From positions 1-64,000 of the forward strand of contig JAJQCA010000083.1 of NCBI GenBank assembly GCA_021202985.1: 64,000 bases of DNA. The letters are read 5' to 3'. Source of the stretch: Alistipes sp. (GTDB taxonomy: Bacteria > Bacteroidota > Bacteroidia > Bacteroidales > Rikenellaceae). Positions 36,861 to 46,258 of the stretch are shown here, piece after piece. How positions within the stretch are numbered: position 1 is the first letter of the stretch; each line of letters opens with the position of its first letter. A program made the translations under genes and the position numbers. The notes beneath the pieces were generated by a model. That model worked only from the letters and a program-made list of their open reading frames with translations, made no database searches and had not been told where the DNA came from.

Positions 36861-38732
36861 ATGGTCGGGAATTACGATATAATAGTAGTCGGAGGAGGTC
36901 ATGCCGGTTGCGAAGCGGCGGCTGCGGCGGCCCGGATGGGTTCTAAAACCCTGCTGGTTACGTCCGATATGACCAAATTCGCCAACATGTCCTGCAACCC
37001 AGCTGTCGGAGGGGTTGCCAAAGGTCAGATAGTTAGGGAGATAGACGCTATCGGCGGATGGATGGGAATCATTACGGACAGGTCCTCCATACAGTTCAGG
37101 ATGCTCAACCGCTCCAAAGGCCCGGCCATGTGGAGCCCCCGGGCGCAATGCGATAAAGCAATATTTTCCGCATTATGGCGCCAGACCCTTGAAAACATAC
37201 CAAACCTTTATATTTGGCAAGACACCGTTAACCAGATAATAACTTCCCGTAATAGGATTACCGGAGTACGCACAGTGATGGGTGCCGAATTTTCAGCCCG
37301 GGCTGTTGTACTTACCAACGGAACGTTCCTGAACGGGTTGATGCACGTGGGTAAGAGTAGCGCTCCCGGGGGACGGGCCGGCGACGGGTCGGTGGAAGGT
37401 CTCACGGCCCAGCTCGTTTCACTCGGTTTCGAATCGGGCCGGATGAAGACAGGCACTCCGGCAAGGCTTGACGGAAGGACAATAGATTTTTCTCAACTTG
37501 AACCGCAGCCCGGGGATGCAAACCCCTCTAAATTCTCCTTCTCGGACGAGACCCATTTCGTTGAAAACCAGTTACCCTGCTATTTGGTTTACACCGACCC
37601 GGAAATCCATGACACCCTGCGCAGCGGCTTCAAGGATTCACCCCTGTTCGACGGAACCATACAGGGGGTGGGACCACGCTACTGCCCGAGTATAGAGGAT
37701 AAACTGCGCACATTTGCAGACAAAGAGAGCCACCAGTTATTCCTCGAGCCGGAAGGCCGCAACACTAATGAATTCTATCTCAATGGTTTCTCCTCATCCC
37801 TGCCGCTGGAAGTACAACTCAAGGCGCTGCGCAAAATCAAGGGGTTCGACAAACTGCATATCTACCGCCCGGGTTACGCAATCGAGTATGATTACTTTCC
37901 GCCGGTGCAACTGAACCATACCCTTGAAACCAAACTAATTGAAAACCTGTACTTTGCAGGTCAAATAAACGGCACCACCGGATACGAAGAGGCCGGTGCG
38001 CAGGGGCTTATGGCAGGTATCAACGCCCACCTGAAAAACTCGGAGAGGCCTCCGTTCGTGCTGCGGCGTGACGAAGCCTATATCGGTGTACTTATCGACG
38101 ACCTGGTAACAAAAGGTGTGGACGAACCGTACCGGATGTTTACGAGCCGTGCGGAATACCGAATTTTACTCCGGCAGGATAATGCGGATTTACGTCTTAC
38201 ACCGTACGGTATCGAATTTGGCCTGATAGATGAGAAAAGAGCCAGTATATTCGCCAAAAAAAAATCGTCTTCAGAATCGCTTATAAAATTCCTCCGAAAG
38301 GAGAGTATTGCTCCGGAAGAAATTAACAGCTATTTAATTTCGTCAGGTTCGGCACCCGTACCGCAAAAAAAGAAACTCTACGATCTCCTTTTGCGTAACG
38401 ACATTTCTCTCTCGACCCTAAAGGAACGCTCACTCTTGCTAAAAAACTACATTCATGATAATCGAATCAGTGACGAAGCGCAAGAAGAAGCGGAAATACA
38501 GGTTAAATATAAGGGATATATCGAAAGGGAAAAACATGTAGCCGAAAAGCTCCGCCGGCTTGAGAATATTCGGCTAAGGCCGGACTTCGATTACAACAGC
38601 CTATCTTCGCTCACCATCGAGGCAAGGCAAAAACTTACAAAAATACGGCCGGCTACGATAGGGCAGGCGTCCCGGATTCCGGGTGTTTCTCCGGCCGATA
38701 TAAATGTTCTTTTAATTTTTTTCGGGCGATAA
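36861..38732 (+). CDS. mnmG: tRNA uridine-5-carboxymethylaminomethyl modification enzyme MnmG (GidA)
   Basis: With MnmE this FAD enzyme modifies the wobble uridine of several tRNAs. The 623-residue protein has the FAD-binding motif YDIIVVGGGHAGCEAAAAAARMG at its N-terminus, the SCNPAVGGVAKG segment with its conserved Cys, the second FAD motif PLPLEVQ-like region and GTTGYEEAGAQGLMAGINA, and the C-terminal helical domain that binds MnmE. The ATG at 36861 is preferred over an in-frame TTG at 36852 because the protein family begins close to the FAD motif. A parS site follows six bases after the stop. Confidence 0.95.
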   Translation: MVGNYDIIVVGGGHAGCEAAAAAARMGSKTLLVTSDMTKFANMSCNPAVGGVAKGQIVREIDAIGGWMGIITDRSSIQFRMLNRSKGPAMWSPRAQCDKAIFSALWRQTLENIPNLYIWQDTVNQIITSRNRITGVRTVMGAEFSARAVVLTNGTFLNGLMHVGKSSAPGGRAGDGSVEGLTAQLVSLGFESGRMKTGTPARLDGRTIDFSQLEPQPGDANPSKFSFSDETHFVENQLPCYLVYTDPEIHDTLRSGFKDSPLFDGTIQGVGPRYCPSIEDKLRTFADKESHQLFLEPEGRNTNEFYLNGFSSSLPLEVQLKALRKIKGFDKLHIYRPGYAIEYDYFPPVQLNHTLETKLIENLYFAGQINGTTGYEEAGAQGLMAGINAHLKNSERPPFVLRRDEAYIGVLIDDLVTKGVDEPYRMFTSRAEYRILLRQDNADLRLTPYGIEFGLIDEKRASIFAKKKSSSESLIKFLRKESIAPEEINSYLISSGSAPVPQKKKLYDLLLRNDISLSTLKERSLLLKNYIHDNRISDEAQEEAEIQVKYKGYIEREKHVAEKLRRLENIRLRPDFDYNSLSSLTIEARQKLTKIRPATIGQASRIPGVSPADINVLLIFFGR

Positions 38733-38755
38733 CCGAATGTTCCACGTGGAACAAA
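38731..38755. repeat. Direct repeat copy 1 carrying a perfect parS site
   Basis: The core TGTTCCACGTGGAACA (38738-38753) is a perfect 16-bp palindrome matching the broadly conserved chromosomal parS consensus TGTTNCACGTGNAACA bound by ParB. The flanks AACCGAA and AA extend the similarity to copy 2 (39493-39517) to 25 bases with one mismatch. It lies six bases after mnmG, in the short gap before the membrane-protein gene. Confidence 0.88.
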
Positions 38756-38774
38756 AAAAGATAAACATTACTCT

Positions 38775-39521
38775 ATGGCTAAAAAAATATCAAACTTTTG
38801 GAACTTTATTATCCAATTCTTTGTGGTTATACTCGGGGTCTTAATCACCTTCTGGTTTTCAAGTATAGCGGAGAACCGGAAAGAGAGGAGGGCCATCCGT
38901 ACGGCACTTGTGCAAATTCAGGACGAATTATATTCCCTGAGAAATGAGTGGTCTGACAATCGGAAAAAAGATTTTGAACATAAACGGGATTTAATAACTT
39001 GGTTAGGTAACTACCGGGAAGACCGGAAAGCAGATTCTATCAAAATGACGGAAGGATTTGAATACATTAGCCACATAGTCATTCATATGGATAGCGATAC
39101 GGATAATATTGCATTAAGGGCCACAGAAGCATCAGGCCTGCTGAACAAAATCGATTCACGCTTACTTTATGATATATACACCGCACAAACCTACAACCAA
39201 CTTTTATCCAAACTGAACCGGGAAATAGAGGAATTAAAACTGGAAATAATTGCCTCCTCCTTAAGTTTCGATGATCTAAAAACGTTGTCACGTTACCATG
39301 AAACCAATTATCAACTCAGCAAGCTTACAGAATTCTGGGATAGGGTGCTTACTTATTCCGACCTATTAAATTTTATAAATAGAGCCAATCTTAATTATAA
39401 CGCCATAACAAATGCATACGACCTAACGGTAGAAAGAATAGACAAAGCTATCGAATCTATCGATATTTATCTGGAAAATAAATTGAAATATAAACCAAAT
39501 GTTCCACGTGGAACAAATTAA
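38775..39521 (+). CDS. Membrane-anchored coiled-coil protein of unknown function, bracketed by parS sites
   Basis: The 248-residue protein starts with one strong membrane helix (about residues 10-30: FWNFIIQFFVVILGVLITFWF), resembling small N-terminally anchored Bacteroidetes proteins whose function is unknown. The rest is predicted mainly helical and charged, with heptad-like stretches (LLSKLNREIEELKLEI; YDLTVERIDKAIESID). Base composition is clearly richer in A+T than mnmG and glnS on either side, a sign of transfer. The last codons (N-V-P-R-G-T-N) are made of the second parS site, so the stop may have been defined by an insertion at the repeat. No partner genes accompany it. Confidence 0.7.
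   Translation: MAKKISNFWNFIIQFFVVILGVLITFWFSSIAENRKERRAIRTALVQIQDELYSLRNEWSDNRKKDFEHKRDLITWLGNYREDRKADSIKMTEGFEYISHIVIHMDSDTDNIALRATEASGLLNKIDSRLLYDIYTAQTYNQLLSKLNREIEELKLEIIASSLSFDDLKTLSRYHETNYQLSKLTEFWDRVLTYSDLLNFINRANLNYNAITNAYDLTVERIDKAIESIDIYLENKLKYKPNVPRGTN
39493..39517. repeat. Direct repeat copy 2 carrying a perfect parS site inside the coding end
   Basis: The core TGTTCCACGTGGAACA spans 39500-39515. It is read as codons for V-P-R-G-T at the C-terminus of the membrane protein. Together with copy 1 it flanks the AT-rich gene at a distance of 762 bases. ParB loading here would cover mnmG and glnS as it spreads. Confidence 0.88.
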
Positions 39522-39556
39522 AAGAGAGGGCCGGTATTCTACCGGCCCTCTCTTTT
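39520..39556. terminator. Bidirectional terminator between the convergent units at 39.5 kb
   Basis: A 17-bp stem (39520-39536 with 39540-39556) has A-rich and T-rich edges. The stop codon of the membrane-protein gene overlaps its base; glnS ends just to the right on the other strand. Confidence 0.85.
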
Positions 39557-39568
39557 AATTAAGAATAT

Positions 39569-41251
39569 TTACCTGTTCAACTTCGCCCATGTATCCTTCA
39601 ATGTGACCGTCCGGTTGAAAACGGGTTTATCCGCGGCAGAATCTTTGTCCTTTGTAAAATACCCTATTCTTTCGAACTGGAACTTATCACCTACCTCGCT
39701 TTCGGTTAAAGACGGCTCCGCCTTGGCATATACAGTACTGAGGGAGTCAGGATTAATATAATCCAGAAAAGTTTTTCCCTCCTCCACATCGTCCGGATTT
39801 TCCTTTGTGAACAAAGTTTCATAAAGACGCGTCTCTATGTCGATTGCGTGCGGAGCCGATACCCAATGTATCACGCCTTTTACTTTCCGGCCGTCGGACG
39901 AACCTCCACCCGATGATTCCGAATCGTATGTACACCTCAGCTCTATGACGTTACCTTCCCCATCCTTTATTACTTCGTCGCATCTTATAAGGTAGGCATA
40001 TCGTAACCGCACCTCCTTACCGGGAGACATGCGGAAATACTTTTTCGGAGGGTCTTCCATAAAATCCTCCCTTTCAATATATAAAGTATTGGAAAACGGA
40101 ACTTTACGGCGACCTGCCGACTCGGCTTCCGGATTGTTTACACACTCTACAAATTCTACAGTCTGTCCTTCCGGGTAATTCGTAATCACGACTTTTATGG
40201 GGTCGATAACGGCCATCCGCCTTTCAGCTCGCCGGTTCAGGTCTTCCCTGACACAAAATTCCAACAAACCCAGGTCGATTACATTATCCCGTTTGGCTAC
40301 ACCTACACGTTCGGCGAATGCCCGGATGGACTCAGGGGTATAACCCCGCCTGCGTAGAGCCGTAATGGTCGGCATACGCGGGTCATCCCAACCTTTAACT
40401 ACTTTATTTTCAACTAATTTCAACAGCTTTCGCTTGCTCATTATCGTGTAGGTTAGATTGAGCCTTGCGAATTCATACTGCCGGCTTGGAAATATACCGA
40501 GCTGCTCGATAAACCAGTCGTAGAGCGGCCTGTGCACATCGAATTCCAGTGTACAGATAGAGTGGGTAATCTTTTCGATGGAGTCGCTCTCCCCGTGGGC
40601 GTAATCATACATCGGGTAGATACACCAGGTATTGCCGGTACGATGGTGCTCCGCATGGATAATCCTGTACATTATCGGGTCGCGCATCAGCATATTCGGA
40701 TGGGCCATGCCTATTTTAGCCCGGAGTACCTTTTCCCCGTCGGCGAACTCCCCGGCGCGCATCCGGCGAAAAAGGTCGAGGTTCTCCTCCGCGGTCCGGT
40801 TTCGCCACGGACTATCGGTTCCCGCCACAGTTACCGTTCCGCGGGTCTGCCTTATCTGTTCCTGACTCTGGTCGTCCACATAGGCTTTCCCTTTGGATAT
40901 CAACTGTTCCGCCCATTGGTAGAGCTGTTCGAAATAGTCCGAGGCGTAGTATTCGCCGGCCCAATCGAATCCGAGCCATTTTATATCTTCCTTAATGGAG
41001 TCGACGTACTCCACGTCCTCCTTCACCGGATTGGTATCGTCGAATCGGAGATTGCAAAGCCCTCCGTATTTGCGGGCCAGGCCAAAGTTAAGGCAGATGC
41101 TCTTTGCGTGGCCGATATGCAGGTAACCGTTCGGTTCCGGCGGGAACCGGGTGTGAACCCTCGTCTCTCCCCTTGCTATCGATTCCTCTATAATTTCTTC
41201 GAGGAAGTTAAGCGGCCGCGCGGTGCCGGCACCTTCCGTAATATTGCTCAT
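39569..41251 (-). CDS. glnS: Glutaminyl-tRNA synthetase
   Basis: Charges tRNA-Gln directly. The 560-residue protein has the HIGH motif in [14 protein letters not shown] (about residue 48), the KMSKS-type loop [10 protein letters not shown] (about residue 270) and the two C-terminal beta-barrel anticodon-binding domains typical of GlnRS (for example [19 protein letters not shown]). The length excludes GluRS and the closely related GluQ. The gene starts 24 bases after its -7 box and ends at the terminator shared with the opposite unit. Confidence 0.95.
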   Translation of the reverse strand: MSNITEGAGTARPLNFLEEIIEESIARGETRVHTRFPPEPNGYLHIGHAKSICLNFGLARKYGGLCNLRFDDTNPVKEDVEYVDSIKEDIKWLGFDWAGEYYASDYFEQLYQWAEQLISKGKAYVDDQSQEQIRQTRGTVTVAGTDSPWRNRTAEENLDLFRRMRAGEFADGEKVLRAKIGMAHPNMLMRDPIMYRIIHAEHHRTGNTWCIYPMYDYAHGESDSIEKITHSICTLEFDVHRPLYDWFIEQLGIFPSRQYEFARLNLTYTIMSKRKLLKLVENKVVKGWDDPRMPTITALRRRGYTPESIRAFAERVGVAKRDNVIDLGLLEFCVREDLNRRAERRMAVIDPIKVVITNYPEGQTVEFVECVNNPEAESAGRRKVPFSNTLYIEREDFMEDPPKKYFRMSPGKEVRLRYAYLIRCDEVIKDGEGNVIELRCTYDSESSGGGSSDGRKVKGVIHWVSAPHAIDIETRLYETLFTKENPDDVEEGKTFLDYINPDSLSTVYAKAEPSLTESEVGDKFQFERIGYFTKDKDSAADKPVFNRTVTLKDTWAKLNR

Positions 41252-41274
41252 AACGCTATAAATTCTAAATCCTA

Positions 41275-41282
41275 CAAATGTA
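41275..41282 (-). promoter_or_regulatory. -7 box of the glnS promoter
   Basis: The minus strand reads TACATTTG (TAnnTTTG). Predicted start about 41268, leader about 17 bases. Confidence 0.55.
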
Positions 41283-41331
41283 CGATATTATTCCGTGTTT
41301 GTCCACTATAAACCTCCCGCCTGCTAAAAAG

Positions 41332-41362
41332 AAAGGCTGCCGTCGGGTCGACGGCAGCCTTT
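41332..41362. terminator. Terminator of the S46 peptidase gene
   Basis: A 14-bp perfect stem (41332-41345 with 41349-41362) has a three-base loop and lies between the peptidase stop and the glnS promoter. Confidence 0.8.
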
Positions 41363-41384
41363 ACGGGTTTATTTTAAGTACCGG

Positions 41385-43528
41385 TTATTCCACTATGGTA
41401 AGCTCGTCGAGCAGGTACCCCGCGTTGGCGTACTTGTCGATAATGAACAGCACGTAACGGATATCAACGTTTATGCAGCGCTGCAATTCCGGTTCGAACG
41501 TAATGTCACCGCTCATAGCCTCCCAGTTACCGTCGAATGCAAGGCCGATAAGTTCCCCGCGGCTGTTGAGAACCGGGCTTCCGGAGTTACCACCGGTGAT
41601 ATCCCCGTCGAAAAGGAAGCATACCGGCATTTGCCCGTCTTTGCCGTAGGGTCCGTAATCCTGGGTGTAATAGAGTTCTTTCAATTTCTCAGGCACCACG
41701 AATTCCGGATTCGTCGGATCCTCTTTTTCCATTACCCCCGTCAGGGTGGTCCAGTAGTCGTACCAGACTGCGTCGCGGGGTTTGTACGGTTTGACGGTCC
41801 CGTAGGTCAGCCTTATAGTGAAATTTGCATCGGGGTAGTGGAGTTTCTCGGGTTCCATTTCCAGCAGGCCGGCCACGTAAAGCCGGTGACCCTCACGGTA
41901 GAGTTCGTTCCACCGCCCGAGTTCCTTTGTCGCCGCCTGGTAGGCTTCCTGTACCGACTCGCGGAAATCCACGGCCGGATCCGAAGTTATCCGGTCGAAA
42001 TCACGCGCCTCGAGTGCCGCCGAAAAACTTTCATGGGAGGTAAACAGCGAATTTTCGAACAGGTAATCCACATAAGCGTCCACATCGCCGTTGAAATCGT
42101 TATCAATCACTCCGTAGAACGATGGTAACGACTCGGCCGGTATATTTTCCCGCAGCAACGGAAGCATGACCTTAGCTACCTTACGGTCCAGTTCCGGTTC
42201 GTAATCCTTGTAGAAATTCTTTTGCGAGTTGGTTATAATACGCCGGATATACGCATCGGAAATCGTATCCCGCCCGGTTTGTACCGACGAGGAAAGCGAA
42301 GCCGCCGTAACCAGCTCGACACCCCTCATGAGCGTCTCGGCCATGTACTGGCTGGCGTGGGCGCTCGGGATACGTCCCTCCACGGATTCGGCTATCTTAT
42401 CCAGCGCCGTGGTGTAGACCGCCCGCGAAGGGTCGGCTGCAGCCCACGCGCGGAAGGATTCTTCCTGAGCCTGCTTTTGATGTTTTACGCCCAGTTTAAC
42501 GAGCGCACCGGCCATTCCTATGGAATCTTCCAAGTGTTGGTGGAAGATGAAAATTTGGCAGCGTATTTAATCCTCACGGCATCGTCCGCGTTCATAGCGT
42601 CGCGCAGGATATCCTGTCGCATCCCGCGGATAAGTATCCGGTTGGGGAAATCAAAGTCAAGCACCTGGTCGATCTCATAACTGGTCATGTAGCGCTGTGT
42701 GGAACCGGGAAAGCCCATCACCATGGCGTAATCGCCTTCTTCCACGCCGCGAAGCGATATTTTAAGGTGCACCGGAGACTGGTAGGGAACGTTGTCCGGC
42801 GAGTATTCGGCCGGTTTACCGTCCTTGTCGGCATAGACGCGGAACACTGAGAAGTCCCCCGTGTGGCGCGGCCACATCCAGTTATCGGTATCGGCCCCGA
42901 ACTTACCAATCGAGTTTGGCGGGGTACCCACCAGGCGGACGTCCTTGTATATTTCGTTTGCAAAGAGAATGTAACGGTTCCCGCCATAGAAAGAATTTAC
43001 CCTCACGGTCATTCCTTCGAACTCCGGCCTGGCGGAATACTCTTCGGTCAGCGCACTTATTGCATCGGCAAGTTTTTCTTCCCTCTCGACCTGCGGCAAA
43101 GAGGGTTCGATACCATCAAGCAACCTCTCGGTTACGTCCTCGATATGACGTATAAATGTTACCGACAGCCCCTCGTAAGGCAGTTCCTGACTTCGATCCT
43201 GCGCCCAGTAACCGTATTTCAGGAAATCGTTCTCCACCGAGCTGAGGGCCTGTATCACCCCGTACCCGCAATGGTGGTTTGTGAACAGCAACCCGTCCGG
43301 CGAAACGATTTCGCCCGTACAACCGTTAGCGAAAATAACGATGGCGTCCTTAAGCGAATTCCCGTTGGCATTGTAAATATCTTCGGCCGATATCTCCAAC
43401 CCTTTCGACTGCATATCAATGATATTCATTGCTTTGAGGGCGGGCAGGAGCCACATACCCTCGTCGGCCCTTGCGGCGAATGTCGAAACGAGAACGGCTG
43501 CGATAACCGATAAGAATAGTTTTTTCAT
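41385..43528 (-). pseudogene. S46-family dipeptidyl-peptidase (DPP7-like), interrupted by a frameshift
   Basis: S46 enzymes release dipeptides from extracellular peptides in the periplasm. The first part (from 43528) has a signal peptide, the catalytic His in FTNHHCGYG and Asp in GADTDNWMWPRHTGD, and ends KFSSSTNTWKIP-stop. The second part (42531 down to 41385) continues DSIGMAGALVKLG and contains the nucleophile Ser in GNSGSPV. One added base near 42528 restores W-K-D-S-I-G-M. Eighteen residues after the Ser is Gly, as in DPP7 (DPP11 has Arg), so hydrophobic P1 preference is expected. Full length would be about 715 residues. Error and real inactivation are both possible. Confidence 0.88.
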
Positions 43529-43558
43529 ATTATAGCGATTTAGTAGTTTCCTAACCCG

Positions 43559-43566
43559 CAAATGTA
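43559..43566 (-). promoter_or_regulatory. -7 box of the S46 peptidase promoter
   Basis: The minus strand reads TACATTTG. Predicted start about 43552, leader about 24 bases. Confidence 0.55.
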
Positions 43567-43631
43567 AAAATAATAAGGTAACAATCCATCTTTTCAGGTG
43601 AACCGTTACCTTATAATTTTTCCTTCCCCGG

Positions 43632-44564
43632 TTATTTCAGGTCGAGCATCCTGCGTATGGAGCCGTATGCGGCCCGTCGCACCGGCTCTTCGATTTCGAC
43701 CTCCGGCGATTCCCGCAACAGGCAGTCGTATATTTTTTGCAGGGTGACCATTTTCATGTAGACGCAGTCATTACATCCGCAGGTGGAATCGAGGGGCGGT
43801 GCGGGTATGAATGTTTTCGAAGGGTTTGCCTTCTGCATCTGGTGAAGTATTCCCGACTCGGTCACTACTATATATATATCCGAGGGGTCCTCTTCCGTAA
43901 ATTTTAACAGGGCTGCCGTACTGCCTATAAAATCTGCAACGAGCAGCACCGGGGCCTTACATTCGGGATGGGCCAGTATCCTGGCCTGCGGGTACCGGGC
44001 CTTCAGCTCGAGGATGCGCTCCAGTGAGAATTCCTCATGGACGTGGCACGCGCCGTCCCATATAACCATGTTCTCCCTGCCGGTGAGGCTTCGAAGGTAA
44101 TTCCCCAGGTTCCGGTCCGGGGCAAATATAACCGGCTGGGCGGCCGGGATGGACTCGATCACCTTCACGGCGTTCGACGAGGTACAGCAGATGTCTGTAA
44201 GCGCTTTTACCTCCACCGTGGTGTTGACATACGACACCACGGTATGGCCCGGATAACGGGCTTTGAAATCGGCGAACCGTTCCGCCGGACAAGATTCGGC
44301 CAGCGAGCAACCGGCCTCCGGATCCGGAATCAGCACCTTTTTACCGGGAGAAAGAACCTTCGCCGTCTCCGCCATAAAGTGCACCCCGGCGAATACGATT
44401 ATATCCGCATCGGTCTCGGCGGCCATTTCCGACAGGGCCAGCGAATCGCCGATAAAATCGGCTATCTCCTGCACTTCGGGGACCGTATAGTAGTGGGCCA
44501 GTATTACCGCGTTCTTCTCCCTTCGCAGGGCGTTTATTCCCTCAATGAGTTGCTGATTATCCAT
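43632..44564 (-). CDS. nadA: Quinolinate synthase NadA
   Basis: The iron-sulfur enzyme joins iminoaspartate and dihydroxyacetone phosphate to quinolinate for NAD synthesis. The protein has the opening [21 protein letters not shown], and the candidate cluster cysteines in the [19 protein letters not shown] and CGCNDCVYM segments. The start at 44564 (MDNQQLIEG, 310 residues) fits the family; an upstream in-frame ATG at 44606 would add 14 residues. NadB and NadC are not in the window. A good -33/-7 promoter lies upstream. Confidence 0.93.
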   Translation of the reverse strand: MDNQQLIEGINALRREKNAVILAHYYTVPEVQEIADFIGDSLALSEMAAETDADIIVFAGVHFMAETAKVLSPGKKVLIPDPEAGCSLAESCPAERFADFKARYPGHTVVSYVNTTVEVKALTDICCTSSNAVKVIESIPAAQPVIFAPDRNLGNYLRSLTGRENMVIWDGACHVHEEFSLERILELKARYPQARILAHPECKAPVLLVADFIGSTAALLKFTEEDPSDIYIVVTESGILHQMQKANPSKTFIPAPPLDSTCGCNDCVYMKMVTLQKIYDCLLRESPEVEIEEPVRRAAYGSIRRMLDLK

Positions 44565-44996
44565 AAAGTCTCTGTTTACCGTGAGCATTCGGTTATCGAC
44601 AAACATTTATTTATTTTTACTTTTTTCCTTTTTAAAAAATTTAAAGAAAGAAGAACAATAAAGGGTGTTGATAATGTCAGTAACTTCACCGCTCTGTCCT
44701 GCAAATTTAATTATAATAATCGCTCAACAAATGTGCCGTGACCCGGAACGGTAATTTAGCCGTAAAAACCGAAGTTATCGACAACTGTCGATTACGGTTA
44801 CCGACAATTGACACTTAATCTTAAATTAACATTCTTTCAGAGTAACCGTAATAACGGCGGTTGGTTTTTTCTGAAAGAATTTCCTTGCATTTTTCATATG
44901 ACCCGGAGTATAACCGGCTTTTGCATTTTTACAATACCGTGTCGTTTTTAACCGCTAAAACTTACCGACATCTTCCGGGGTGGTTTTTCAACAGTT
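44565..44996. other. AT-rich intergenic region with repeated TTAYCGACA
   Basis: Four copies of TTAYCGACA (44593-44601, 44775-44783, 44798-44806, 44962-44970) and one TGTTGATAA (44666-44674, the reverse complement of TTATCAACA) lie in about 380 bases. They resemble DnaA boxes (TTATNCACA) with one change. It also holds the nadA promoter. No coding frame is credible. Confidence 0.5.
44702..44731 (-). promoter_or_regulatory. Promoter of nadA (-33 and -7)
   Basis: The minus strand reads TTTG (44731-44728), 18 bases, TAAATTTG (44709-44702). Predicted start about 44695, leaving a leader of about 130 bases. Confidence 0.65.
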
Positions 44997-46046
44997 TCAA
45001 CCCAGCTTATCCACTATTTTCCGTGCTGCTTCGCGGTAATATACTTCGGCCGTGCCGCCCGGTAACGCGCCGGGTACGCCGGTGTCTGCGCCCTCCATAA
45101 CGGATTGGATAAGTGGTATCTCCCCTAATATTTCGATACCTTCTTCGGCCGCCAGGGCGGTAGCTCCACCGCGTCCGAAAATATAATAGCGGTTTTCCGG
45201 CAGTTCGGCGGGAGTAAACCAGGCCATATTCTCGACAATACCCAGCACAGGTACGTTAACCTTTTCCGAACGGAACATTGCAATCCCGCGGCGCACGTCG
45301 GCAAGAGCCACCTCCTGAGGGGTGGAAACTATTACGGCCCCGTCGATTTTGAGTTCCGACAGGATAGTAAGGTGCACGTCGCCCGTACCCGGGGGCATAT
45401 CTATCAACAAAAAATCCAACTCTCCCCAGCGGGTCTGGTGTATCAACTGTTTTAAAGCTCCCGTGGCCATCGGCCCACGCCACATAAGAGCATCGTCGGG
45501 GGATATAAAGAAACCCACCGACATCAGTTTCACCCCGTGGACCTCGGCCGGCACAATCATTTCATGGCTGCCGCTCATATCCGCTGCGGGTACGAAATCC
45601 TCCACCCCGAACATTTTCGGCTGCGACGGTCCGTAAATATCTGCGTCGAGCAGGCCGACCCGGTAACCCGTCGCCGCCAGCGAAACTGCAAGGTTGGATG
45701 CCACGGTCGATTTACCTACGCCTCCCTTCCCGGAGGCAATAGCTATGATTTTGCCCACACGAGCCGCCCCGTCCGCTTTTGCAGGCTGGCCGGCCGCGTG
45801 CGGCTCGCCTTCTTTTATTTCTATATGTATCCTGTCGGCCATATGCGGGAACTCCCGGGTAAGGGCAGCGGTGAGCTGCTTTGTTAGGGATTTGGTGAAC
45901 GGGTCGCGGCGCCGTTTGAAGAGCAGCGTCACGGCTATCCGTTCGTCCGACAGTGCTACGCTCTCTACAATGCCTGAAGCCGCGATGGACAATCCGGTTT
46001 CAGGATGGACGATGGTGTCCAGTATATTATCCACTTCTTTTTTCAT
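44997..46046 (-). CDS. mrp: Mrp/ApbC-type Fe-S cluster carrier ATPase
   Basis: This P-loop protein carries Fe-S clusters to target enzymes. The 349-residue protein has an N-terminal MIP18/DUF59-like domain (about residues 1-80: EVDNILDTIVHPETGLSI) and a ParA-like ATPase domain with the deviant Walker A ASGKGGVGKSTVASNL, the LLDADIYGPSQP switch and LLIDMPPGTGDVHL. No CxxC pair is seen in the C-terminal part, unlike classical ApbC/NBP35 proteins. The start at 46046 is chosen because a -7 box lies 25 bases upstream of it, and the DUF59 domain begins there. Confidence 0.9.
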   Translation of the reverse strand: MKKEVDNILDTIVHPETGLSIAASGIVESVALSDERIAVTLLFKRRRDPFTKSLTKQLTAALTREFPHMADRIHIEIKEGEPHAAGQPAKADGAARVGKIIAIASGKGGVGKSTVASNLAVSLAATGYRVGLLDADIYGPSQPKMFGVEDFVPAADMSGSHEMIVPAEVHGVKLMSVGFFISPDDALMWRGPMATGALKQLIHQTRWGELDFLLIDMPPGTGDVHLTILSELKIDGAVIVSTPQEVALADVRRGIAMFRSEKVNVPVLGIVENMAWFTPAELPENRYYIFGRGGATALAAEEGIEILGEIPLIQSVMEGADTGVPGALPGGTAEVYYREAARKIVDKLG

Positions 46047-46070
46047 ATCCGCTTTTTCCGATAAGTAGCG

Positions 46071-46078
46071 CAAAGATA
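46071..46078 (-). promoter_or_regulatory. -7 box of the mrp promoter
   Basis: The minus strand reads TATCTTTG, an exact TAnnTTTG match. Predicted start about 46064, giving an 18-base leader. Confidence 0.6.
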
Positions 46079-46258
46079 CAAATTCGCTTTCGGTTACCGC
46101 CGATAAGCGCCGAAATACCTCGGTCGACCCGGCTGGGGAGGCGGACGTTATGGGTATCACGGTAAAGTTTGTTATATTTACGGGATTAAACCCGGCAGGT
46201 TACCTCATTAAGGTATGTGGGTGCCGAATACGGGATCGAAACGAAAAAAGCACAAATT

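Noticed and set aside
38731..39517. oriC located at the parS pair
   Set aside because: Genes converge here, no DnaA-box cluster or dnaA is adjacent; parS can lie well away from the origin.
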